Shown: in pieces, positions 5,410-11,764 of the stretch
Numbering within the stretch: the first letter of the stretch is position 1
Layout of the letters: every line of letters starts with the position of its first letter
The notes under the pieces: model-generated
Databases searched by the model: none
Told to the model about the DNA's origin: nothing
The model's input: only the letters and a program-made list of their open reading frames with translations
Program-made: the position numbers and the translations under genes
DNA from: UBA2144 sp964506185
Lineage (GTDB): Bacteria > Patescibacteriota > Gracilibacteria > Peribacterales > Peribacteraceae
Assembly: GCA_964506185.1 (NCBI GenBank)
Contig: CAZDKL010000031.1
Span: forward strand, 1 to 11,764
DNA length: 11,764 nt
Direction of reading: 5' to 3'

Positions 5410-8307
5410 CAATCTCGCTCGTTGCACCATTCTAAGAATTCTAACTGAGCACCCATGATTCCTCGCTCCTCTTGTGTAATGCGGGAAGAGACTCTTCATA
5501 TTTCGTTCCAACATCGGATATTGCGAGAAGTAATACGTATTTCTGTCTTCCGCAACATCCAGAAGCTGTTCGCAGCTGCATCCCTTTGTATCGCTGAGAG
5601 TATAAGGGCTTATTCTCTTTCTGGGACCTTTTCGGAATATTTCACTTTCTTCGGTTATAGCAAATCTTCCAAATAGCATGAAATCTCTGGGCACTATTTC
5701 CGGCGTGCCCGTATTGGGACACAAGTCGTTGTAATTCGGAATACCGTCTCCATCCAGATCTTCCGCGCATGATCCTAAACGATCCCCATGCCTTCTGTGT
5801 GCTGCCCAGGCAGACGCACCAATCGTAAGAGTGTGGTGATTTGAACGATTGCCCGGAGGATAATGGCAGATTGTTATTTCACCCGAAATTGTGCCTGCTC
5901 CATCATCGTCGTCATCATCGCCATCCGAATCCGAATCATCATCATCCGCAACCGACCCGCAAGCCGGTCTTTCCATGACTATTTCCACTGCAGCATCGGA
6001 GAAATCTGAACTCGTATTCATATCCTGAAGTTCAACAAGGGCCAATACTCTCCTGCTGTTCAGATTTATCTTACCGTTATGCACAACGTTTCTAACAAAT
6101 CTTCGCAATCTGGTCTCATTCGCAAATGGGGAAGTGCCCGGAGGATCGTCTCCATCTTCAAATACTCTTACCCTTCCCGATGCATCGCGGGAATGAGCCG
6201 TCTTTTTAAACAACCATCCGTATCTTCCTTCGGCCTTAAGGACAATTGAGCTTCCGGAAGAGACGCTTGCAAACGTCTGTTGCTCGCCTCCATCCACATC
6301 GCGGAAGTTGTACAAAGTCTGCCAGGTATTTCCATTATCTAAGCTTGCATTCATTCGAACACTCACTTCCGGACCATTAAGTCCATGCGTTACATGTGAA
6401 CCAAGAACTCTGAACGTCACATGCGCATCCTCATTCAAAATTAATCTTCCATTGTTAAGTGAGTATGTGGCAGAGCATGAATCATCTTCGTCATCATCGT
6501 CTGCATCATCGTCATCGTCTGCATCGTCTGAGTCATCTGTGTCATCATCTGACCCCGGAGCGCTTCCCTCCAGCCAATTAATAAATATTGCGTCGTCCAG
6601 AGTTGTTACGCGCGCCTGATAAAGCGCATCACTTGTACCAAGTGTAATCTCATCTCCGCTGGGACCGTCGTTTACGATGCCATCGAATGGAGATTCAGAT
6701 TCATCGGTACCTGTATCATTATCCGCTCCCTGCACAGTTGCCCCGTCGAACGTTACGCGCGCATCTACAATTTCTTTTGAGCCTCCACTCGGGTGCGAAC
6801 CGTGCAAGAGAACCCTGACGGTTCCGTTTCTGCGTTCGACGGCAAGTCCCGGAACTGTTTCGACCAGCCCGCTATCAATAACCGTAACTCCGTTAACCTT
6901 CAGAGGGATCCACTGACCTTCCGCGTATCGGATTTGCTGTGGACCTACGTAAACTGACCTGTCCACATCTCCCGTTCCAAAGTTTTCCATTCTTTCGAAG
7001 TCAATTTTGAATCTTGGATCGTCTGTGCCCGCGCAACTTCCTACTTTTTGCGCAAATTGAATTAAGACCACTGCATCCTGAAAGTCTGATGACGCGGTTC
7101 GAAGAGTTCCAAGTTCCCCAAGAAGTACTGCATCATATTCACCGATACTGATTTTTCCATCGTCTCCAATTATTTCCTGAAGGAATGTTTCAAGTGATTC
7201 TTGGTCATCATACGGTTGATATTCGGGCGGAGAACTTCCATCTCTCAAAACCTCCACATGTCCGGTTTGATCGTTTGATCTGTAAGTCTTCTGCCACAGC
7301 CATCCGTGTCTTCCTTTGAATCTGAGTACGATTTGCGAACCTGACGGCAAGTTCTCTATAACTTGCTCCTCTCCGCCATCTATATCCCTTCCGCCAAATA
7401 ACGGAGTCCACGTTGTTCCTCCGTCTGTACTGGCTTCAACTGTTACCTGAATCTCCGGTCCGCCTGCGCCATATGTAATTTCTGACCCAAGCGCGCGGAA
7501 AGTTACGTCAACTGTTCCGGTCGTTTCGATGGTCCCGTTTGAGTTTACTTCAAACCTGTCTTCGCATGGTTCAGTTGGCTCCGAATCGTCGTCATCGTCG
7601 TCCGAACCTGAGTCGTCATCGTCACCTGAACCTGAGTCGTCATCTCCCGAGCCGGAGTCATCGTCACCTGAACCGGAGTCATCGTCACCTGAACCGGAGT
7701 CATCATCACCTGAACCGGAGTCATCATCTCCTGAACCGGAATCATCGTCGTCTGAGTCGTCGTCCGATCCCGAATCATCGTCGCCTGAGTCATCGTCTGA
7801 TCCCGAGTCATCATCTCCTGAGTCATCATCGTCATCATCTGCATCATCGTCATCGCTGAATACCGGACTTTCTATTCCTGTTGAAGAAAGCACCCCATCC
7901 GCGCTTATTGTTATAGTACGTTGATCTCCGTTTATCGCTTCCAGAACAATATCCCCGACATATTGCGGCACACCATCGACACGCGAGAAGGTAACCTGAT
8001 CCAAACCGGAAACTGATATGGTGGAAGGAACCGGATATTCTTCATCCGCATCCGGATTTCTGAGTGCATATGTTTCTCCCTGGAAAATAACGCCATCGGA
8101 TGTCCACACTCCCCATTGTGCATCTTCCTCGCCTGCCTGAGACCTTACTTGAGCTGAACGCAACGCTTGTATCGTTTGTTCTGTTGCCAAATCCAAATCA
8201 GTTCTTATCTGAAAATTTCTGTACATCGGAATAGAGACTCCGGTTGTAACTGCAATCACTCCGATTGTCAGAAGAGTTTCTATCGCGGTGAATGACTTTT
8301 GCTTCAT
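5407..8307 (-). CDS. Giant GspH-like prepilin with Asp/Ser repeats and duplicated adhesin-like domain
   Basis: 966 residues, several times longer than a normal pseudopilin. Leader MKQKS, then FTAIETLLTIGVIAVTTG (Glu at mature position 5, Ser at -1). Residues about 1-145 form a GspH/FimT-like pilin domain (ATEQTIQALRSAQVRSQAGE, later VTFSRVDG and ITISADGVLSS). An Asp/Ser-rich stalk follows (151-242). Domain A (about 248-419) is repeated as domain B (about 611-780): ALGSEITYGAGGPE against VLGSHVTHGLNGPE, RDIDGGEEQ against RDVDGGEQQ, RHGWLWQKT against RYGWLFKKT. Shorter Asp-rich linkers come before domain B and after it. Near 811 is an ITICHYPPGNRSNHHTLT module, then a thrombospondin-3-like calcium loop (DLDGDGIPNYNDLCP, about 847) and a basic Cys-containing C-terminus. 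Likely a surface-exposed, calcium-binding pilus component or adhesin. It starts 17 nt after pilC, without a Shine-Dalgarno motif. The stop codon lies in the inverted repeat. Confidence 0.88.
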   Translation of the reverse strand: MKQKSFTAIETLLTIGVIAVTTGVSIPMYRNFQIRTDLDLATEQTIQALRSAQVRSQAGEEDAQWGVWTSDGVIFQGETYALRNPDADEEYPVPSTISVSGLDQVTFSRVDGVPQYVGDIVLEAINGDQRTITISADGVLSSTGIESPVFSDDDDADDDDDDSGDDDSGSDDDSGDDDSGSDDDSDDDDSGSGDDDSGSGDDDSGSGDDDSGSGDDDSGSGDDDSGSGDDDDSGSDDDDDDSEPTEPCEDRFEVNSNGTIETTGTVDVTFRALGSEITYGAGGPEIQVTVEASTDGGTTWTPLFGGRDIDGGEEQVIENLPSGSQIVLRFKGRHGWLWQKTYRSNDQTGHVEVLRDGSSPPEYQPYDDQESLETFLQEIIGDDGKISIGEYDAVLLGELGTLRTASSDFQDAVVLIQFAQKVGSCAGTDDPRFKIDFERMENFGTGDVDRSVYVGPQQIRYAEGQWIPLKVNGVTVIDSGLVETVPGLAVERRNGTVRVLLHGSHPSGGSKEIVDARVTFDGATVQGADNDTGTDESESPFDGIVNDGPSGDEITLGTSDALYQARVTTLDDAIFINWLEGSAPGSDDDTDDSDDADDDDDADDDDEDDSCSATYSLNNGRLILNEDAHVTFRVLGSHVTHGLNGPEVSVRMNASLDNGNTWQTLYNFRDVDGGEQQTFASVSSGSSIVLKAEGRYGWLFKKTAHSRDASGRVRVFEDGDDPPGTSPFANETRLRRFVRNVVHNGKINLNSRRVLALVELQDMNTSSDFSDAAVEIVMERPACGSVADDDDSDSDGDDDDDDGAGTISGEITICHYPPGNRSNHHTLTIGASAWAAHRRHGDRLGSCAEDLDGDGIPNYNDLCPNTGTPEIVPRDFMLFGRFAITEESEIFRKGPRKRISPYTLSDTKGCSCEQLLDVAEDRNTYYFSQYPMLERNMKSLFPHYTRGARNHGCSVRILRMVQRARL
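7628..7753 (-). repeat. Tandem 21-bp repeats coding for the GSGDDDS stalk
   Basis: Six consecutive 21-bp units start at 7628, 7649, 7670, 7691, 7712 and 7733, with a diverged 24-bp unit before them at 7604. The middle units at 7670 and 7691 are nearly identical. Each encodes one seven-residue GSGDDDS-like unit, so gain or loss keeps the frame. The low-complexity Asp/Ser region as a whole spans about 7584-7857. Similar in kind to the SD-repeat stalks of Gram-positive adhesins, but by composition only. Confidence 0.9.
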
Positions 8308-8324
8308 TCTAAAATGGGGAAGGG

Positions 8325-9368
8325 TTAGCCATTGGTAACATTCCCAACGACACTGTAGATTGGAACAATGATAGCAAATGCAATAGCAGCAACGAGTGCG
8401 CCGATTATTAAAAGTAATATGGGTTCCAAAATTACCGGAAGAGCCTTTGCTGTTTCTGAAGCCTTTCGCTCATAAATTTTGGCAACCTGCATAAGACTTT
8501 CCGCCAAAGAACCGGATTTTTCTCCTGCAATTACCAGTTGCTGAACAGATACAGGTAGTATCTTTTCGCTATTTTTTATGGTTCCAAATCCTTTTGTAAA
8601 CGAATCGCCAATTTTTACATGTTCCAGAAGTTTTTTGTAGAATCTCTTGAAAGTAACAACGTGGGTTACTTCAACTAACGATTCCAATGCATCAACCACC
8701 GGAACTCCTGCTTTCAAAAGTCCTCCAAGTACTACGCCAAATCGTGCCACTGCAGCTTCCCGGCCAAGCCTTCCAACACCGGGTATATGAAAAACCAGCC
8801 ACTGACTGACTACTCGGAAGCGCGTAAATTTTCCCAAAATGAAAAAGAGCGCCATGCCGATAAATATCAACGGAACAAAAACAGCTCCGTGATCCGAAAA
8901 GATTTTTGTCACATAAATAACTGCACGAGTTGTGATTGGCAGATCTACATTAAGCGAGAAAAGCACCTGGACAATATTCGGTAATACAAAAAGCCCAAGA
9001 CCCATAACGATAATGGTCATCATAAACACCACTATTGTCGGATAAATCATTGCCAGCTTTACCTGTTGTCTTAGCGCCCTGTCCTTTTCTCTCTGCTCTG
9101 ACAAATACTGCATATTTTGCGCAAGGTTTCCTGCCTCCTCGCCTATCTTAACCATTGCTATGTCATATGGAGTAAACAGATGCCTATTGACCATTGCTTT
9201 CCAGAAAGCTGAACCATTTTCCACATCAGATACTATATTTCCAACTGCCTTTTTCATTGCCTTGCTTCTCGTTTCCATTTGAAACGTTCTTAAAGAATCC
9301 AGCAATGGTAATCCGGCGCTCAGCATTGTCGAAACACTTTGGACATACAGATGAGCCTGCTTTCCCAT
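8325..9368 (-). CDS. pilC: Type IV pilus inner-membrane platform protein PilC (GspF family)
   Basis: 347 residues from ATG at 9368. Two T2SSF domains: about 8-131 (GLPLLDSLRTFQ, KIGEEAGNLAQN) and about 206-328 (GGLLKAGVPVVDALESL, IAGEKSGSLAES). Membrane helices lie near 108-132, 161-181 and 311-336 (LPVILEPILLLIIGALVAA). PilC anchors the assembly ATPase and moves pilin subunits out of the membrane. The first T2SSF domain seems to begin before this ATG: the same frame upstream reads ESSLSAFLQSINNLG, has no ATG, GTG or TTG, and is open only to a TAA at about 9450. The natural protein therefore probably starts in the linker ORF at 9646 and enters this frame by a -1 shift near 9413-9446. There is no Shine-Dalgarno before 9368. 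Confidence 0.92.
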   Translation of the reverse strand: MGKQAHLYVQSVSTMLSAGLPLLDSLRTFQMETRSKAMKKAVGNIVSDVENGSAFWKAMVNRHLFTPYDIAMVKIGEEAGNLAQNMQYLSEQREKDRALRQQVKLAMIYPTIVVFMMTIIVMGLGLFVLPNIVQVLFSLNVDLPITTRAVIYVTKIFSDHGAVFVPLIFIGMALFFILGKFTRFRVVSQWLVFHIPGVGRLGREAAVARFGVVLGGLLKAGVPVVDALESLVEVTHVVTFKRFYKKLLEHVKIGDSFTKGFGTIKNSEKILPVSVQQLVIAGEKSGSLAESLMQVAKIYERKASETAKALPVILEPILLLIIGALVAAIAFAIIVPIYSVVGNVTNG

Positions 9369-9646
9369 GCCAAGATTATTGATGGATTGCAGAAAAGCGG
9401 AGAGTGAGGATTCTTTTTTGGTACGACTGACTCTTCCTTCTTTTTTTTCTTAAATAAATCCGACAAAGTCATTGATGATAATGATTTCAAGAATGATTTT
9501 TTTTCTTTTTCTCCTTTTTGCTCTCCCTGGGTTTTCTGAGCCTTCGGCTCAGGCTGCGACGTGACCGTCGCAGCTGCGGCATCGCTATTAGTTTTATCAT
9601 GCGCATCGGATGCCGAAGCCTCTGGCAATTTATTCTTCTTCTCCAT
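9320..9646 (-). CDS. Charged linker ORF, probable N-terminal extension of PilC joined by -1 frameshift
   Basis: Starts at ATG 9646, overlapping the last 17 nt of pilB, and would give 108 residues in frame. The first 77 or so are Lys/Glu/Ala-rich (MEKKNKLPEASASDAHDKTN, then ALPK-type repeats and SFLKSLSSMTLSDLFKKKKK). Downstream of about 9413 the translated sequence (SPLFCNPSIILAWESRLICM) loses this character and overlaps the PilC frame, ending at TGA 9320, so that part is probably not meaningful. Two slippery heptamers A-AAA-AAG stand in the zero frame at 9446-9440 and 9419-9413; a -1 slip at either leads straight into PilC. An AGGA-containing purine run lies 13-15 nt before the second. The product, about 420-440 residues, would have the usual PilC length. 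Alternatives are a homopolymer sequencing error or transcriptional slippage. No recognised domain in the linker. Confidence 0.6.
   Translation of the reverse strand: MEKKNKLPEASASDAHDKTNSDAAAATVTSQPEPKAQKTQGEQKGEKEKKSFLKSLSSMTLSDLFKKKKKEESVVPKKNPHSPLFCNPSIILAWESRLICMSKVFRQC
9413..9446 (-). promoter_or_regulatory. Candidate -1 recoding region (two A-AAA-AAG heptamers)
   Basis: Both heptamers are in the zero frame of the linker ORF, the same motif used by E. coli dnaX. The upstream stretch GAAGGAAGAG stands 13-15 nt before the second heptamer, similar to the internal Shine-Dalgarno stimulator of dnaX. A weak downstream stem (GCTTTTC with GGGAAAGC, 25-nt loop) can be drawn. Frame arithmetic was checked: the codon read after a slip begins at 9413 or 9440, both in the PilC frame. 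Confidence 0.55.
9536..9574. repeat. Two adjacent perfect hairpins inside the linker coding region
   Basis: Hairpin 1 (9536-9552): arms CTGAGCC and GGCTCAG, loop TTC. Hairpin 2 (9553-9574): arms GCTGCGACG and CGTCGCAGC, loop TGAC. There is no gap between them. They encode AAATVTSQPEPKAQK in the linker and are much more GC-rich than the flanking A/T-rich coding sequence, suggesting an inserted palindromic element. Confidence 0.75.
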
Positions 9647-11537
9647 CTTCCTTGTTCGTGGAAAGAACTATATCCGGAGGCGCAGCGACTCTCATGAGCT
9701 CTTCAATTGTAGTCATTCCCGTCAGAACTTTTTCAAATCCGTCTTCGAACATCAACTTCATTCCACTCTTGGTTGCATGATCGTTGATTTCCGCACTGGT
9801 TGCTCTGTTGATGATCAGCTCCTCTACCTCAGAAGTTATTTCTAAAAGTTCATAGATCCCAACTCGACCTCTATATCCTGTGCCTCCGCACGCATCGCAC
9901 CCTTTGCCTTTGTATAAGGTTGCCGGAGCAGAACCTTTGAAGAATTTTTCGGCGCCTCTGAACAATGTATCAGCCTCGCCATCAGGAACTTTATAACTGT
10001 ACCTGCATTGCGGGCAGATGCGCCTGACCAACCTTTGACCGATAATAACTTCCAGTGTTGATGCCAGAAGGAACGGTTCTACTCCCATATCAAGAAGCCT
10101 GGGAACCGCTGTTGCGGCATCGTTCGCGTGCAGAGTTGAGAAGAGAAGGTGGCCGGTAAGAGCAGCGTTGACTGATATATCCGCTGTTTCTCCATCACGT
10201 ATTTCTCCAACCAAAAGGACATCCGGGTCCTGCCTTACAAGCGCTCTTAATCCGCTCGCAAAAGTCAGATCAGCTTTGTTGTTAACCTGAATGTGGTTGA
10301 TGCCTGCGATTTTGTATTCAACCGGATCTTCGATTGTCGAAATGTTTACGTCAGGTGAATTTCTGAGCTTGAGAAGCGCATAAAGCGTTGTTGATTTACC
10401 TGAGCCGGTTGGACCGGTCGTAAGAATCATGCCAAACGGCTTGTGAGCTGCGCGTTCCAGAATTTCAATATTGGCCTGAGTGAATCCAAGGTCGTGAAGT
10501 GTTAAATGTCTGACGTATTCCGAGAGCAAACGCATTACAACCTTCTCTCCATCCACAAGAGGAACGACTGACACTCGAATGTCGAGCACTCCCGTGTGGG
10601 TTTTATGCCTGATTGCTCCGTCCTGCGCAGCAAAGTGCTCATCTATTCGCATGTTCGAATCAATTTTGATTCTATTCAGAACTCCATCGTAGTGTTCGCG
10701 CGGAATACGCCCCGCTTCGTGCATTACTCCATCAACACGGAATCTTACGATAACGATTTTCTCCTGCGGCTCGAAGTGAATGTCTGAAGCACGGAGTTGA
10801 ATTGCATCGTCTAAAATTTCCTCAAGAATTTCCGGCGCAACTTTGCCCTGCTCTTTAATGATTTGCTGGAACCTTGTTGCCAGCGGCTTGTTGTAATGTT
10901 TAAACGCGGCATTAATTGCTGCTTTTGGTGCATAAACAAATGTTATTTTCCCCGTGAATTTTGTACGTTCGGTTTCTGCTTTCTTTTTCTTTTTGAAACT
11001 GAATGACAATTCTTTTTTAAATATGGATTCTTTTGGTTTTGTTTCTTTAGTGTCCGGTTCCGGCTCCGGTTCAGATTCTGACTCCTGTGTATCCTTTTCT
11101 TCTTTCTTGCCCTCCGTAGCCTTGGCGGAGGAGGGTACCTCCTTTTTTTCCTCGGGAAGAACCACCGACTCCTGCTCCAAGTTTAATCTAATTGCCTCTT
11201 CCAGTGTTTCATTGCCCGGATCCGCAGTCGCAATTGTGACTGAATTCCCGTCCTTTTTAACAACGACTGCACTGTAGTTTTGTGCAACCTCTTCGGGAAG
11301 CAGCCCAATTATTTCAGGTGATGGGGGAGCTGATACCAAATCATAGAAAGGCATTTTAAAGTATTCCGCCAATGCCTCTTCATAAAGCTTTTGCGTAAGA
11401 AGTCCCTGATCAATTAGTACATCAATAAGTGGTATTTTAAGTTCTTTGGATAACTCCTGAGCTTTTGTAAGCTCTTCTTCGGAAATAAAACTTTCCTTCA
11501 GTAGCATTTCGCCGATTTGTTTGTCTGTTAGAGGCAT
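9630..11537 (-). CDS. pilB: Type IV pilus extension ATPase PilB (GspE family)
   Basis: 635 residues, slightly longer than usual. The N-terminal MshEN/T2SSE_N domain (1 to about 110) contains IGEMLLKESFISEEELTKAQ. A Glu/Lys-rich insertion (about 122-192) follows, then GKITFVYAPKAAINAAFKHY, which looks like the end of the N-domain, and an N1/N2 region with ASDIHFEP (250-257). The ATPase core has Walker A GPTGSGKST (375-383), the Asp box STIEDPVEY (400-408), Walker B LLVGEIRD (441-448) and a His box (TGHLLFSTLHAND). The zinc site is CPQC (508-511) and CDAC (547-550) with GGTGYRGR. All catalytic residues are intact. It powers pilus assembly at the inner membrane with PilC. It starts 2 nt after the receiver-gene stop, without a clear Shine-Dalgarno, and its end overlaps the linker ORF. 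Residues 134-144 derive from a palindromic element. Confidence 0.96.
   Translation of the reverse strand: MPLTDKQIGEMLLKESFISEEELTKAQELSKELKIPLIDVLIDQGLLTQKLYEEALAEYFKMPFYDLVSAPPSPEIIGLLPEEVAQNYSAVVVKKDGNSVTIATADPGNETLEEAIRLNLEQESVVLPEEKKEVPSSAKATEGKKEEKDTQESESEPEPEPDTKETKPKESIFKKELSFSFKKKKKAETERTKFTGKITFVYAPKAAINAAFKHYNKPLATRFQQIIKEQGKVAPEILEEILDDAIQLRASDIHFEPQEKIVIVRFRVDGVMHEAGRIPREHYDGVLNRIKIDSNMRIDEHFAAQDGAIRHKTHTGVLDIRVSVVPLVDGEKVVMRLLSEYVRHLTLHDLGFTQANIEILERAAHKPFGMILTTGPTGSGKSTTLYALLKLRNSPDVNISTIEDPVEYKIAGINHIQVNNKADLTFASGLRALVRQDPDVLLVGEIRDGETADISVNAALTGHLLFSTLHANDAATAVPRLLDMGVEPFLLASTLEVIIGQRLVRRICPQCRYSYKVPDGEADTLFRGAEKFFKGSAPATLYKGKGCDACGGTGYRGRVGIYELLEITSEVEELIINRATSAEINDHATKSGMKLMFEDGFEKVLTGMTTIEELMRVAAPPDIVLSTNKEDGEEE
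11111..11131. repeat. Palindromic element inside pilB encoding SSAKATEG
   Basis: Imperfect 21-bp palindrome with outer arms CCTCCG and CGGAGG around TAGCCTTGG. In the minus-strand frame it codes for the octapeptide SSAKATEG within the charged insertion of PilB. I recall this peptide recurring in unrelated Patescibacteria proteins as the trace of a dispersed palindromic repeat; this must be checked by search. The frame is preserved. Confidence 0.6.
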
Positions 11538-11539
11538 AA

Positions 11540-11707
11540 TTAAAACGTATCTTTAACATGTTTAACAATGTCCATAATCGGAGTGTTTGATTTTACAAAG
11601 TAGCCTTTGGCACCAAGAGCTTTTGCCCGCTCAATATCTTCTTCCTGACCTAAATTACTAAGAACCAAAATCGGAATTGTGACTTTTTGCTTTTGCAATT
11701 CTTCCAT
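11540..11707 (-). pseudogene. C-terminal half of a response-regulator receiver domain, 5' part interrupted
   Basis: From ATG 11707 the 55 residues match the second half of a CheY-like receiver: PILVLSNLGQEEDIERAKAL with the conserved Ser of strand 4, then GAKGYFVKSN with the conserved Lys of strand 5, and a final helix IMDIVKHVKDTF. The phosphoacceptor Asp and acidic pocket should lie upstream. There, however, the frame meets a TAG (11717-11719) inside a palindromic element, so in this sequence the first half is missing or separated. It sits 2 nt before pilB in the same direction. An intact receiver would probably regulate or localise the pilus motor (inference). Call it broken or partial; an assembly junction at the window end could also explain it. 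Confidence 0.7.
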
Positions 11708-11710
11708 AAA

Positions 11711-11764
11711 AATGAACTACCGCCAGCTTACGCAGGCGGTGTCCTAGAGGGCAAGCTTCGCTTG
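11711..11764. repeat. Palindromic (REP-like) element at the window end
   Basis: First hairpin: ACCGCC and GGCGGT (11719-11724 and 11735-11740) around AGCTTACGCA. Second hairpin: CAAGC, loop TTC, GCTTG (11752-11764), which runs into the window edge and would extend if the next bases are CCC followed by TCTAGG, because GGG and CCTAGA stand on the left side. Such two-hairpin units are, as I recall, dispersed in Patescibacteria genomes. It directly abuts the broken receiver gene. Confidence 0.7.

Noticed and set aside
7529..7924. Plus-strand and alternate-frame ORFs rich in Ser/Pro/Glu, His/Arg or Met/Thr over the repeat region
   Set aside because: They are by-products of the Asp/Ser repeat; they have no start context or domain, and the minus-frame prepilin explains the sequence.
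11131..11148. Plus-strand terminator-like sequence (GGAGG, GTA, CCTCC then T run)
   Set aside because: It lies inside pilB coding sequence and no plus-strand gene ends there; the T run encodes Lys residues on the minus strand.

Overview
The window looks like part of a Patescibacteria (Candidate Phyla Radiation) genome. The pilins carry the run INPTKQLGDARNAQRR followed by a Y-Q-Y-A-I-D segment, which I associate with that group. Shine-Dalgarno motifs are mostly absent, short palindromic elements sit inside coding regions, and a stand-alone four-helix-bundle (IVP-type) gene is present. The lineage is inferred from memory of these families, not from a search, and I cannot place it below phylum level.

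Almost everything lies on the minus strand and forms one type IV pilus locus. Reading in the direction of transcription (right to left), it contains: the 3' part of a receiver (CheY-like) gene cut by a palindromic element at the window edge; the extension ATPase PilB; a charged linker ORF that appears to join the platform protein PilC through a -1 shift at A-rich slippery heptamers; PilC; a 966-residue GspH-like prepilin with Asp/Ser repeats and adhesin-like modules; a small PilV-like prepilin followed in the same frame, after one UGA, by a seven-bladed beta-propeller; a PilX/GspK-like prepilin; a PilW-like prepilin with a Cys-rich tail; a major-type pilin with its own probable promoter, leader hairpin and terminator; a second pilin; and a membrane sensor (Cache-HAMP-PAS) that runs off the left edge. 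A four-helix-bundle gene on the plus strand, inside a perfect 25-bp inverted repeat, is wedged into the middle of the operon.

Inferred division of labour: PilB and PilC drive assembly. The one or two short pilins form the shaft. The GspH-, PilV-, PilX- and PilW-like proteins form a tip or initiation complex in which two members carry very large extracellular cargo (a beta-propeller and an Asp-rich adhesin). The receiver and sensor suggest signal control. No prepilin peptidase, PilT, PilM/N/O or secretin is visible here.

Main points to follow up: the UGA that splits a pilin-propeller fusion; the probable frameshift or recoding site in pilC; the inverted-repeat IVP cassette; and three palindromic elements in or next to coding sequence of the pilus genes. 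No tRNA, rRNA, CRISPR array or transposase was seen. No stretch longer than about 300 bases lacks a gene.
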